Positions 23,316-31,631 of a DNA stretch of 64,000 nt are shown piece by piece; position 1 is the stretch's first letter, and each line of letters begins with the position of its first letter. The notes beneath the pieces were generated by a model that was not told where the DNA came from, did no database searches, and saw only the letters and a program-made list of their open reading frames with translations. The stretch lies in the NCBI RefSeq assembly GCF_002797495.1, contig NZ_PGEZ01000001.1:1798001-1862000 (forward strand). The letters are read 5' to 3'. The translations under genes were made by a program, and so were the position numbers. The DNA is from Mumia flava. GTDB taxonomy: Bacteria; Actinomycetota; Actinomycetes; Propionibacteriales; Nocardioidaceae.

Positions 23316-25807
23316 CCCCGGTCCCGCGCGACACCCCGGCGCCGGTGACCGACTACCTCGACCGGCAACGCTGGCCGGTCGACGAGTGGCGCCTCTCCGA
23401 GCGGATCTTCGACTCGTCCGACCTCGGCCGCAGCGAGACCCTGTTCGCGCTCGGCAACGGCTACCTCGGCATGCGGGGCAACGTCGAGGAGGGGCGCGAG
23501 TCCTTCGCGCACGGGACGTTCATCAACGGCTTCCACGAGACCTGGAGCATCCAGCACGCGGAGGAGGCGTACGGCTTCGCCCGCGTCGGGCAGACCATCG
23601 TCAACGTCCCCGACGCGAAGGTCATCCGCCTCTACGTCGACGACGAGCCCCTGCTCCTGCCGGTGGCGGACCTCCTGGACTACGACCGGACGCTCGACTT
23701 CCGCGACGGCGTCCTGGAGCGGACGATCCTGTGGCGCACCCCCGCCGGCAAGCTCGTCCGGATCCGCACGTCGCGCATGGTCTCGTTCACCCAGCGTCAC
23801 CTCGCGATCATGTCGTTCGAGGTGACGATGGTGGACGAGGCGGCGCCCGTCACCCTGTCGTCGCAGATCCTGAACCGGCAGGACGGCGAGGACGAGTACC
23901 ACGTCCGCGCCGCCGCCATGGGCGAGGGCGCCGACCCGCGCAAGGCGGAGCGGTTCGACCGCCGCGTGCTCGAGCCGATCTGGCACGCCGACGACGAGAC
24001 CACCGGACGGATGGAGCTCGGCTACCGGTGCGCGGAGTCGCGGATGACTCTGGCCGTGGCCGCGGACCACCACCTCGAGTGCGTCGATCCCGTCCAGGTC
24101 TCCTCGCACAGCGAGGACGACATGGCGAAGATCGTCTACCAGGTGATGGCCGAGCCGGGTCGTACCATCCGGCTGTCCAAGGTGGTCGCCTACCACACCT
24201 CGCGCGGTGTGCCGCCGCGCGAGCTGCTCGACCGCTGCCGCCGCACGCTGTCGCGAGTCGCCGCGGAGGGGATCGAGGCGCAGCGCTCGGACCAGCGTGC
24301 GTGGCTCGACGCGTTCTGGGCACGCTCGGACGTGGAGATCGCCGGCCAGCCCGCGCTCCAGCAGGCGCTGCGCTGGAACCTCTTCCAGGTCGCGCAGGCC
24401 TCGGCCCGCGCCGAGGGTGCCGGCATCCCGGCGAAGGGGGTGACGGGGTCGGGGTACGGCGGCCACTACTTCTGGGACACCGAGGTCTACGTCCTGCCGT
24501 TCCTCACCTACACCAGCCCGATGATGGCGCGCTCGGCGCTGCGGTTCCGCTACAACATGCTGCCCGCCGCGCGCCGACGAGCCGCCGACCTCTCCCAGCG
24601 CGGAGCCCTCTTCCCGTGGCGCACGATCAGCGGCGAGGAGGCCTCGGCGTACTACGCCGCCGGGACCGCCCAGTACCACATCGACGCGGACATCTCGTAC
24701 GCCCTGAGCCGCTACGTCGACGCGACCGGTGACACCGACTTCCTGATGCGGGAGGCCGTCGACATCCTGGTGGAGACCGCGCGGCTGTTCGTCGACCTGG
24801 GCTTCTGGCGCAGCGAGGGCCAGGGCACGTTCCACATCCACGGTGTGACCGGTCCTGACGAGTACACCACCGTCGTCAACGACAACCTGTTCACGAACGT
24901 GATGGCGCGCTTCAACCTCCGTCGTGCGGCGCGTGCGGTGCGCGAGCTCGAGACCACGTGGCCCGAGGCGCACACCCGGATGGTGAACCGCCTGCGTCTG
25001 GAGGAGGCCGAGGTCGTCGAGTGGGAGCGCGCCGCGGAGGCGATGGCGATCCCGTACGACGAGCACCTCGGCATCCACCCGCAGGACGCGCACTTCCTCG
25101 AGCGCGAGGTCTGGGACCTCCCCCGGACACCCGCCGACAAGCGTCCGCTGCTGCTGCACTACCACCCGCTGGTGATCTACCGGTTCCAGGTGCTGAAGCA
25201 GGCCGACGTGGTCGCGGCGCTCTACCTGCAGGGCGACGCGTTCACGCTCGAGCAGAAGCAGCGCGACTTCGAGTACTACGACCCGATCACGACCGGCGAC
25301 TCGACCCTGTCGGCCGTCGTGCAGGCGATCCTCGCGGCCGAGGTCGGCTACTCGTCGCTGGCGGTCCGCTACTTCACCGAGGCGCTGTACGTCGACCTCG
25401 CCGACCTGCACGGCAACACCTCCGACGGCGTCCACGTCGCGTCGACCGGCGGGGTGTGGAGCGCGCTGGTCCAAGGGTTCGGCGGCTTCCGGGACTACTC
25501 GGGCGAGTTCAGCATCGATCCACGCCTGCCCGAGAGCTGGGAGAGCCTGACGTACCGGCTCACGATCCGGGGCAGCCGCATCCGGGTCGCGGTGTCGGCC
25601 GGCACCGTGGAGCTCACGGTCGAGGACGGTCCCGGTGCCAAGCTCTCGGTGCGCGGCAAGGTCGTGCACGTGACCTCCCGCGAGCCCGTCGTCGTCCCGC
25701 TCGACGGGCAGGGTCCGGCCCAGGCCGGCATCCCCGGCCCCGGCCCGCTCGAAGGCGTGCGCCGCGCCGACGGGTCGCGGATCACGGCGACCGTCCCGCA
25801 CCCGTAG
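23312..25807 (+). CDS. Glycoside hydrolase family 65 disaccharide phosphorylase (maltose/trehalose/kojibiose type)
   Basis: 831 aa. The N-terminal beta-sandwich shows SETLFALGNGYLGMRGNVEE (41-60) and TFINGFHETW. The catalytic (alpha/alpha)6 barrel shows GVTGSGYGGHYFWDTEVYVLP, LFPWRTISGEE, FHIHGVTGPDEYTTVVNDN with the general acid Glu517, and KQADVVAALYLQGD. The C-terminal jelly-roll ends near residue 800. Enzymes of this type split maltose, trehalose or kojibiose with phosphate into glucose and beta-glucose 1-phosphate. The exact sugar is not deducible. The overlap with the phosphoglucomutase gene completes the route to glucose 6-phosphate. Confidence 0.93.
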   Translation: MTPVPRDTPAPVTDYLDRQRWPVDEWRLSERIFDSSDLGRSETLFALGNGYLGMRGNVEEGRESFAHGTFINGFHETWSIQHAEEAYGFARVGQTIVNVPDAKVIRLYVDDEPLLLPVADLLDYDRTLDFRDGVLERTILWRTPAGKLVRIRTSRMVSFTQRHLAIMSFEVTMVDEAAPVTLSSQILNRQDGEDEYHVRAAAMGEGADPRKAERFDRRVLEPIWHADDETTGRMELGYRCAESRMTLAVAADHHLECVDPVQVSSHSEDDMAKIVYQVMAEPGRTIRLSKVVAYHTSRGVPPRELLDRCRRTLSRVAAEGIEAQRSDQRAWLDAFWARSDVEIAGQPALQQALRWNLFQVAQASARAEGAGIPAKGVTGSGYGGHYFWDTEVYVLPFLTYTSPMMARSALRFRYNMLPAARRRAADLSQRGALFPWRTISGEEASAYYAAGTAQYHIDADISYALSRYVDATGDTDFLMREAVDILVETARLFVDLGFWRSEGQGTFHIHGVTGPDEYTTVVNDNLFTNVMARFNLRRAARAVRELETTWPEAHTRMVNRLRLEEAEVVEWERAAEAMAIPYDEHLGIHPQDAHFLEREVWDLPRTPADKRPLLLHYHPLVIYRFQVLKQADVVAALYLQGDAFTLEQKQRDFEYYDPITTGDSTLSAVVQAILAAEVGYSSLAVRYFTEALYVDLADLHGNTSDGVHVASTGGVWSALVQGFGGFRDYSGEFSIDPRLPESWESLTYRLTIRGSRIRVAVSAGTVELTVEDGPGAKLSVRGKVVHVTSREPVVVPLDGQGPAQAGIPGPGPLEGVRRADGSRITATVPHP

Positions 25808-25813
25808 GGGTCG

Positions 25814-26069
25814 GGGTCTCGATCGCTCGCTGCGCTCGCGCCTCGACCAGCGGAGGAGGACCACCTCGCTCGCGCCTCGACCAGCGGAGGAGGACCACCT
25901 CGCTCGCGCCTCGACCAGCGGAGGAGGACCACCTCGCTCGCGCCTCGACCAGCGGAGGAGGACCACCTCGCTCGCGCCTCGACCAGCGGAGGAGGACCAC
26001 CTCGCTCGCGCCTCGACCAGCGGAGGAGGACCACCTCGCTCGCGCCTCGACCAGCGGAGGAGGACCGCT
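25814..26069. repeat. 34-bp tandem repeat array, seven copies
   Basis: Unit GCGCCTCGACCAGCGGAGGA followed by GGACCACCTCGCTC. Copies start at 25838, 25872, 25906, 25940, 25974, 26008 and 26042; the seventh is partial. A head GGTCTCGATCGCTCG (25814) precedes copy one. Copies look identical, which implies recent expansion. There are no variable spacers. Confidence 0.92.
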
Positions 26070-26078
26070 GCGGACGAG

Positions 26079-26116
26079 CAGCGACCCCCGACCCGGGTCC
26101 GGGTCGGGGGTCGCTG
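26079..26116. terminator. Strong bidirectional hairpin
   Basis: 16-bp perfect stem, core CAGCGACCCCCGACCC, with a 6-nt loop GGGTCC between convergent genes. No U-run. Confidence 0.75.
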
Positions 26117-26173
26117 TCCCTCGGAGGGTTCGTGGACGCGATCGGTCAGGGGGGCGGGCGTCGTCCGAGGGTG

Positions 26174-26206
26174 CGTGCGGGCGGGGGTGGACGCCCCGCC
26201 CGCACG
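26174..26206 (-). terminator. Hairpin after the DUF6801 gene
   Basis: 13-bp perfect stem CGTGCGGGCGGGG with a 7-nt loop, 22 nt beyond the stop of the minus-strand gene. Confidence 0.7.
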
Positions 26207-26227
26207 GAGTCGATCAGGTCGTCGCGA

Positions 26228-27460
26228 TCAGCGACGGATCTTGACCTTGACCGTCTTCTTCGAGCCCTTGAAGTACTTGTTGCCGCTGTAGACGAAGGTG
26301 ATCTTCGCCTTGCCGGCCTTCTTGAACTTCTTGAGCTTCAGCGTCGCCTTGCTGCCCTTGACCCGGGCCTTGCCGATCGTCTTCTTGCCGAGCTTGGCGG
26401 TGACGACGCCGGCCTTCGAGCCGTTGGCCTTGACGACCACGACCGCCTTGGCCTTGGTCTTGTTGCGCTTGATCTTCTTCGGAGCCACCTTGGCCGCCAG
26501 CGCCGAGCTGCCCTTGACGACGGTGACCGTGACCCGCTTGTTGGCGACCGGGTTCAGGTTCGCCTGGCCGCCGACGTGCTTCAGGGTCACCGCACGCTTG
26601 CCGGGGGCCAGCGACCGGGCCTTGAGCGCGATCGCAGCCGCGGTGCCCTTGACCGGGGCGGAGCCGATCTTGCGCGACCCGTAGTACGCGTCGATCCGAC
26701 CGCCGACGGCCTTGTTGATCCGGGCGTTGATCCGGCCGGGCTTGCCGTAGACGACCTTGCCGGAGCCCGACAGCGCCGCGTCGACGTAGGCCGCGCCGGT
26801 GATCGGCATGGTGGCCAGGGTGGCGTCGCCGCCGAAGGAGCAGTCCATGACGACCTTGTCCGGACCACCGACGGGCTCCCCGTTCGCGGTGTAGACCGTG
26901 GCCTTGACGGTGAACTGCGCCGGCATGCTGAGCGTGCCGGTGCCCGTCGCGCTCGCCGGGATGCGGATGGCGGGGACATCACCCTCGGTCGGGATGACCC
27001 AGGAGGCGCCGGGGCTGGCCGGCACCGGCACCGGCGGGGACGACAGGTTCTTGATCGGGATCGTCTTGTCCACGCTGCCGGAGTCGGTCAGCCGGACAGC
27101 GGCGTCGTCGGAGTACCCGCCGGCGGTGCGGCCGCTCAGCAGGACGTACGTGGCGTTCCGGAGCGTCTCCGGGAGCGTGAGCGTGATCTGGGTCTTGCGC
27201 GGCGGAACGACCTGGTTGGGCGCCACGGCGTCCGGGACGACGACCTTCGCGTTGACGCCGACGATGTGGTCGCCGAGCGACAGCCCGGCGGCGTCGACCG
27301 CGCAGGTGTAGTCGTAGTCCTCTTCCACCGGTGCGGCCGAGGCCGCGGGGGCGGACGCGACGACCAGGCCGCCGGCGCCGGCGACCAGAGCCGCGCTCGT
27401 CGCGAGCGCGGCGAGCCGACTCCTCGAGCCGGCCTCCCGAGACAGCATCGATCGATGCAT
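26228..27460 (-). CDS. DUF6801 secreted protein with Ig-like C-terminal domains
   Basis: 410 aa. Start ATG 27460 has GGAGGGAG 8 nt upstream. Residues 1-43 are a signal peptide ending PAASAAP. DUF6801 spans about 45-225 (YDYTCAVDAAGLSLG, TQITLTLPETLRNATYVLLS, AGGYSDDAAV, VVMDCSF) and is clearly paralogous to 16458-17624. The C-terminal half is lysine-rich and carries two bacterial Ig-like stretches (GRINARINKAVGGRIDAYYG and FKKAGKAKITFVYSGNKYFK). There is no membrane helix or sorting motif, so it is secreted or held by charge. Function unknown. Its upstream element is shared with the FN3 protein gene. Confidence 0.85.
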   Translation of the reverse strand: MHRSMLSREAGSRSRLAALATSAALVAGAGGLVVASAPAASAAPVEEDYDYTCAVDAAGLSLGDHIVGVNAKVVVPDAVAPNQVVPPRKTQITLTLPETLRNATYVLLSGRTAGGYSDDAAVRLTDSGSVDKTIPIKNLSSPPVPVPASPGASWVIPTEGDVPAIRIPASATGTGTLSMPAQFTVKATVYTANGEPVGGPDKVVMDCSFGGDATLATMPITGAAYVDAALSGSGKVVYGKPGRINARINKAVGGRIDAYYGSRKIGSAPVKGTAAAIALKARSLAPGKRAVTLKHVGGQANLNPVANKRVTVTVVKGSSALAAKVAPKKIKRNKTKAKAVVVVKANGSKAGVVTAKLGKKTIGKARVKGSKATLKLKKFKKAGKAKITFVYSGNKYFKGSKKTVKVKIRR

Positions 27461-27520
27461 GGTTGTTCTCCCTCCGAGGAGCACGCGTGCGATCTGCATC
27501 ACGTGTAGGGAGATTTGAAC

Positions 27521-27540
27521 CCGGAGTTAAGTCGCGCGCC
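27521..27540 (-). promoter_or_regulatory. 20-bp element shared with the FN3 protein gene
   Basis: CCGGAGTTAAGTCGCGCGCC matches 2742-2762. On the coding (minus) strand it reads GGCGCGCGACTTAACTCCGG, 61 nt before the ATG. Confidence 0.45.
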
Positions 27541-27557
27541 AGACCACCCGTGACGCT

Positions 27558-27573
27558 GTTACCGAATCGTAAC
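27558..27573. promoter_or_regulatory. GTTAC-N6-GTAAC inverted repeat
   Basis: A perfect 5-bp inverted repeat with 6-nt spacer in the upstream region of the DUF6801 gene. The layout resembles GlnR- or MtrA-type sites of actinobacteria, but the regulator is not known. Confidence 0.3.
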
Positions 27574-27632
27574 CAACGCCCGGAGGCCGCGTCGCATCGC
27601 CGCAGGTCAGACGTGGTTACTTGAAAGTAGGA

Positions 27633-29231
27633 TCAACGCGGCACGCGGACCAGCAGCACGCCCGGCTCGACCCGCGCGCGCAGCTTGGTGTGCTCGCCGA
27701 CGGGGTCACCGTCGAGCTGCATCGGCGTCGGCTCGTTCGCCTTGACGACCACCTCCTGCCCGGTCATCCGGTCCAGCCGCTCGTCGATGCGCCGACGGCG
27801 GGTGAACAGGCGCAGACCCACCGACAGGAAGGCGAGCTTGTGCGGCGGTGCGATCGCCACCACGTCGAGCGCCCCGTCGTCGATCTGCGCGTCGGGGAGC
27901 AGGGGCAGGCCACCCTGCAGGAAGCCGACGTTGCCGATGACCACGGTCAGCGCGCGCCGCTTGACGAAGTCGCCGCCGTCCACCGAGATCCGCACGCGGG
28001 TGCGCGGGAACCGGAACAGCTGCTTGACCGCCGACAGCACGTACGCGAGCCACCCGACGCGCTTCTTCAGGTCCTCGTCCGCGCCGGTCATGATCGCGGC
28101 GTCGAAGCCCAGCCCGGCCATCACGAGGAACGCCGTCTCGGGCTCGTCGTCGAGCCGGACCTGGACGATGTCGACGGCACGGTCCTGTCCGACGAACGCG
28201 TTGTCGACGGCGTCGACGACGTGCAAGGGGATCCCGAGGTTGCGGGCGAGGAGGTTGCCGGTGCCGAGCGGGACCACGCCCACGCTCACGCCCGTCCGCG
28301 CCAGCTCGTCGCACACGACCCGGACCGTCCCGTCACCGCCGGCGACCACGACCAGGTCGGCGTCCGACTCGAGCGCTGCTGCGGCCTGCGAGACCCCCGG
28401 GTCGTCCGCGGTGGTCTCGAAGAACACCGGCGCCGCCCAGCCGTGTCGCTGCGCCGCGTCCGCGACCCGGGTCCGGAAGGTCTCGACGTCTCCGACCTTC
28501 ACCGGGTTGAGAACGACCGCGACCTGCCGCTGACCCGTACCCGCGACGGTCGGGTGCGCGGGCGGCTCCTCGGCGAAGACGGCAGCGGTGACGACCAGCC
28601 AGAGCACGACGGGCACCAGGATCCCGAGCGCGACGCCGGCGACCACGTCGGTCAGCGAGTGCACCCCGAGCAGGACCCGGTCGGCCGCGGCGGCCAGACC
28701 GACGGCCACCCACACGACGACGAGCAGGCGACGCACCAGGCCCCGTCGGACGAGGACCAGGGTCACGATCGTCATCACCGTCGCGAACATCGCACCCGCG
28801 GCGGCGTGACCGCTCGGGAACGCGTACCCGCCGATCGTCGAGATCGGGTCGTCCCAGACCGGACGCGCGCGGCCGATCGCGGCCTTCATGCCCCAGACGG
28901 CGAGGGCCTCGACCACGACGCTGAGCACGATCCAGATCGCGAGCCGCCAGGCGCGGCGGTACGCGGCGTACGCCGCGACGGCGAGCAGAACCACGCGCAG
29001 CACCAGCGGACCGAGCCACGTCGCCACCCACTCGAGGACCGCGACGAACGTGCCGTGCCCGTGGACGAGGTCGTAGGCCGCGTCGCCGACGGTGCCGTCG
29101 ACGTCGGCGACCCAGGAGGCGTCGAGCCACACCGAGACGGTGAGCACGAGGAGGACGAGGAACAGCCCGCCCACGAGCCACGGCACGGGGCCGCGGCGCG
29201 CGTGCTGGGCACGTCGGAGGTCGATCGGCAC
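27633..29231 (-). CDS. Fusion of PAP2 phosphatase and diacylglycerol/lipid kinase
   Basis: 532 aa from GTG 29231. The N-terminal half (about 15-215) is a membrane PAP2 phosphatase with six helices and the motifs KAAIGRARP, FPSGHAAAG and DRVLLGVHSLTDV. The C-terminal half (about 225-530) is a soluble DAGK-catalytic domain: VVLNPVK, the nucleotide loop VVVAGGDGTVRVV, GTGNLLARNLGIP and FDAAIMTG. One protein could thus remove and add lipid phosphate, as in undecaprenol or phosphatidic acid turnover; the substrate is not known. TACCCT lies 6 nt before the GTG (leaderless). It is divergent from serS. Confidence 0.9.
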   Translation of the reverse strand: MPIDLRRAQHARRGPVPWLVGGLFLVLLVLTVSVWLDASWVADVDGTVGDAAYDLVHGHGTFVAVLEWVATWLGPLVLRVVLLAVAAYAAYRRAWRLAIWIVLSVVVEALAVWGMKAAIGRARPVWDDPISTIGGYAFPSGHAAAGAMFATVMTIVTLVLVRRGLVRRLLVVVWVAVGLAAAADRVLLGVHSLTDVVAGVALGILVPVVLWLVVTAAVFAEEPPAHPTVAGTGQRQVAVVLNPVKVGDVETFRTRVADAAQRHGWAAPVFFETTADDPGVSQAAAALESDADLVVVAGGDGTVRVVCDELARTGVSVGVVPLGTGNLLARNLGIPLHVVDAVDNAFVGQDRAVDIVQVRLDDEPETAFLVMAGLGFDAAIMTGADEDLKKRVGWLAYVLSAVKQLFRFPRTRVRISVDGGDFVKRRALTVVIGNVGFLQGGLPLLPDAQIDDGALDVVAIAPPHKLAFLSVGLRLFTRRRRIDERLDRMTGQEVVVKANEPTPMQLDGDPVGEHTKLRARVEPGVLLVRVPR

Positions 29232-29237
29232 CCGATC

Positions 29238-29268
29238 AGGGTAGTGGTCAGGGGCGCGCCGATACGCT
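29238..29268. promoter_or_regulatory. Divergent leaderless promoters of PAP2-lipid kinase and serS
   Basis: TACCCT (29243-29238, minus) ends 6 nt before GTG 29231, and TACGCT (29263-29268, plus) ends 6 nt before ATG 29275. Both fit TANNNT plus 6 nt. Confidence 0.6.
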
Positions 29269-29274
29269 GGGGCA

Positions 29275-30549
29275 ATGATCGATGTCCGGACGCTGCGTGA
29301 CAACCCCGACGAGATCCGCGACGCCCAGCGGCGTCGCGGCGAGTCCGACGCCGTGGTCGACGAGCTCGTCGCCGCCGACGAGCACCGCCGGTCCGCGATC
29401 GCGTCGTTCGAGGCGCTGCGCGCCGAGCAGAAGTCCCTCGGCAAGCAGGTCGCGCGCGCCTCCGGCGACGAGAAGGCCGCGCTGCTGGCGCGGACGAAGG
29501 AGCTCTCGGGTCAGGTCAAGGAGGCCGACGCCGCCGTCCGATCGGCCGGTGAGGCGTTCACCGCACTGCTTGCCGGCGTCCCGAACCTCGCGTCTCCCGA
29601 AGCACCCGCCGGCGGCGAGGACGACTTCGAGGTCCTCGACGTCGTCGGCGAGCCCCGCGACTTCGCGGCCGAGGGGTTCGAGCCGCTCGACCACCTCGAG
29701 CTCGGCGAGCGGCTGGGCGCCTTCGACATCGAGCGCGGAGCCAAGGTCAGCGGTGCACGGTTCTACTTCCTGACCGGGGTCGGCGCGCAGCTCGAGCTCG
29801 CGCTGGTCCAGATGGCGATGGACCGTGCGACGGCGTGGGGCTTCACCCCGATGATCCCCCCGGCGCTCGTGCGACCGGAGGCGATGGAGGGCACCGGATT
29901 CCTCGGCCAGGCTGCCGACGACGTCTACCACCTGCCGAAGGACGACCTCTACCTCGTCGGCACGTCCGAGGTCCCGCTCGCCGCGTACCACTCCGGCGAG
30001 ATCCTGGACGCCGAGTCGTTGCCGCGCCGTTACGCGGGGTTCAGCCCCTGCTACCGGCGCGAGGCAGGCTCGTACGGCAAGGACACCCGCGGGATCTTCC
30101 GGGTGCACTGGTTCGACAAGGTGGAGATGTTCGTCTACACGACGCCCGAGGACTCCTACGCGATGCACGAGCAGCTGCTCGCGTACGAGCGCGAGTGGCT
30201 CGACCTGCTCGAGCTCCCGTACCGCGTGATCGACGTCGCGGCGGGCGACCTCGGGCTGTCGGCGATCCGCAAGTTCGACTGCGAGGCCTGGATCCCGACG
30301 CAGCAGAAGTACCGCGAGCTCTCCAGCGCCTCGAACTGCACGCAGTTCCAGGCGCGACGCCTGTCGATCCGTGCCCGTGACGGCGAGCAGGTCGCGCCGC
30401 TCGCGACCCTCAACGGCACGCTGATGGCCTCGACCCGGACCATCATCGCGCTCCTCGAGAACCACCAGCAGGCCGACGGCTCGGTACGCGTCCCCGCCGC
30501 CCTGCAGCCCTACCTCGGCGGACGCGAGAGGCTGGAGCCCACCACGTGA
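29275..30549 (+). CDS. serS: Seryl-tRNA synthetase
   Basis: 424 aa class IIa synthetase; charges tRNA-Ser (and tRNA-Sec if present) with serine. The N-terminal arm (about 28-100) is the antiparallel coiled coil that grips the long variable arm of tRNA-Ser. The core shows [25 protein letters not shown], motif 2 [33 protein letters not shown] and motif 3 [20 protein letters not shown]. Start ATG 29275 follows TACGCT by 6 nt. A HAD phosphatase gene overlaps its stop. Two tRNA-Ser genes lie 8-9 kb downstream. Confidence 0.97.
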   Translation: MIDVRTLRDNPDEIRDAQRRRGESDAVVDELVAADEHRRSAIASFEALRAEQKSLGKQVARASGDEKAALLARTKELSGQVKEADAAVRSAGEAFTALLAGVPNLASPEAPAGGEDDFEVLDVVGEPRDFAAEGFEPLDHLELGERLGAFDIERGAKVSGARFYFLTGVGAQLELALVQMAMDRATAWGFTPMIPPALVRPEAMEGTGFLGQAADDVYHLPKDDLYLVGTSEVPLAAYHSGEILDAESLPRRYAGFSPCYRREAGSYGKDTRGIFRVHWFDKVEMFVYTTPEDSYAMHEQLLAYEREWLDLLELPYRVIDVAAGDLGLSAIRKFDCEAWIPTQQKYRELSSASNCTQFQARRLSIRARDGEQVAPLATLNGTLMASTRTIIALLENHQQADGSVRVPAALQPYLGGRERLEPTT

Positions 30550-31364
30550 CGATGACGACCGCCCCCGGCGAGCAGACGGACACCGCCTGGGTCCCGAAGC
30601 TGCTCGCGCTCGACGTCGACGGCACGATCGTGGACTACGACAACCGGATGACCGACGTCGTCCGGGAGGCGGTCCGCGGTGCGGCCGACGCCGGGATCCA
30701 CTGCGTGATCTCGACCGGCCGGGCCGTGCCGGGGGTGATGGACGCGGTCGAGAAGCTCGGGTTCTCCGACGGGCTCGCGGTCGCGAGCAACGGCTCGGTG
30801 GTCTTCTCCTACGAGCCCGTCGAGCTGCTGCACACCGTGACGTTCGACGCAGGACCGGCCGTACGGGCTCTGCTGGAGGCAGTCCCGGACGCGGCTGTCG
30901 CCGTCGAGGAGATCGGGGTCGGCTACCGGATGAACAAGCCGTTCCCGACCGGAGAGCTGAGCGGCACGATGGTCAGGCAGAGCATCGAGGAGCTCGTCGC
31001 CGAGCCGGTCACCCGCGTGATCGTCCGCAGCCCGGACTCCTCCGCGGAGGAGTTCGCAGAGCTCGCCCACGGACTGGGTCTCGAGGGCACGAACTACTAC
31101 GTGGGCTACACCGCGTGGCTCGACCTGGCGCCGGACGGCGTGTCGAAGGCGGCGGGGCTCGAGAAGATCTGCGAGCGGCTCGGGATCGACCGGGCGGACG
31201 TGCTCGCCCTCGGTGACGGCTCGAACGACGTCGAGATGCTCGCGTGGGCCGGCCGTGGCGTCGCCATGGGCGATGCGCCGCTGCACGTGCAGTCGGCAGC
31301 CGACGACGTGACCGAGACGGTCGAGAACGACGGTGTCGCCGTGGAGATCGCCCGCTACCTCTGA
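30546..31364 (+). CDS. Cof-type HAD phosphatase
   Basis: 272 aa. The GTG at 30546 overlaps the serS stop as GTGA; an ATG at 30552 is an alternative. HAD motif [18 protein letters not shown], motif [21 protein letters not shown], the class IIB cap, and motif [21 protein letters not shown] with [11 protein letters not shown] place it in the Cof/YidA subfamily, which dephosphorylates sugar phosphates or cofactors. The substrate is unknown. The serS-HAD pairing is common in actinobacteria and gives no pathway hint. Confidence 0.9.
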   Translation: MTMTTAPGEQTDTAWVPKLLALDVDGTIVDYDNRMTDVVREAVRGAADAGIHCVISTGRAVPGVMDAVEKLGFSDGLAVASNGSVVFSYEPVELLHTVTFDAGPAVRALLEAVPDAAVAVEEIGVGYRMNKPFPTGELSGTMVRQSIEELVAEPVTRVIVRSPDSSAEEFAELAHGLGLEGTNYYVGYTAWLDLAPDGVSKAAGLEKICERLGIDRADVLALGDGSNDVEMLAWAGRGVAMGDAPLHVQSAADDVTETVENDGVAVEIARYL

Positions 31365-31462
31365 CGGACCGCTCGGCCGCGACTGGATTCGAGCGTGAAG
31401 CTCGACATCTCCGTCGCCCGGACAGCGGCAGTGTCGAGACGTCCGTCGTCGCCGCGGACATG

Positions 31463-31501
31463 TCGAGACCCCGGTGGATGCGTGAACCACCGGGGTCTCG
31501 A
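31463..31501 (+). terminator. 15-bp hairpin after serS-HAD operon
   Basis: TCGAGACCCCGGTGG pairs perfectly with its complement after a 9-nt loop. The right arm runs straight into the GGTCTCGATCGCTCG repeat head, so the hairpin may have formed from a repeat end. Confidence 0.6.
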
Positions 31502-31615
31502 TCGCTCGCTCCGCTCGCGCCTCGACCAGCGGGAGGGAGGCGTCCGCTCGCGCCTCGACCAGCGGGAGGGAGGAGTCCGCTCGCGCCTCGACCAGCGGGA
31601 GGGAGGAGTCCGCTC
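31494..31615. repeat. 33-bp tandem repeat, three copies, with repeat head
   Basis: Head GGGTCTCGATCGCTCGCT, then units starting at 31517, 31550 and 31583: GCGCCTCGACCAGCGGGAGG followed by GAGGAGTCCGCTC. Its first 16 bases equal the 34-bp array at 25838, but the rest differs. Confidence 0.9.
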
Positions 31616-31631
31616 GGGAGGATCGAGGCCG

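Larger units (their letters stand above)
25808..26227. other. Gene-free region between convergent GH65 and DUF6801 genes
   Basis: 420 bp with no credible gene. It holds a dispersed-repeat head (25814-25837), seven 34-bp tandem units, and two strong hairpins (26079-26116 and 26174-26206). Confidence 0.8.

Noticed and set aside
25495-26034. 179-codon minus-strand frame across the 34-bp repeats
   Set aside because: 34 is not a multiple of 3, so the frame only cycles through repeat translations (WSSSAGRGASEVVLLRW and similar); no ribosome site or conserved domain.
25838-26069. Possible CRISPR array
   Set aside because: The 34-bp units are directly adjacent, with no variable spacers and no cas genes nearby.
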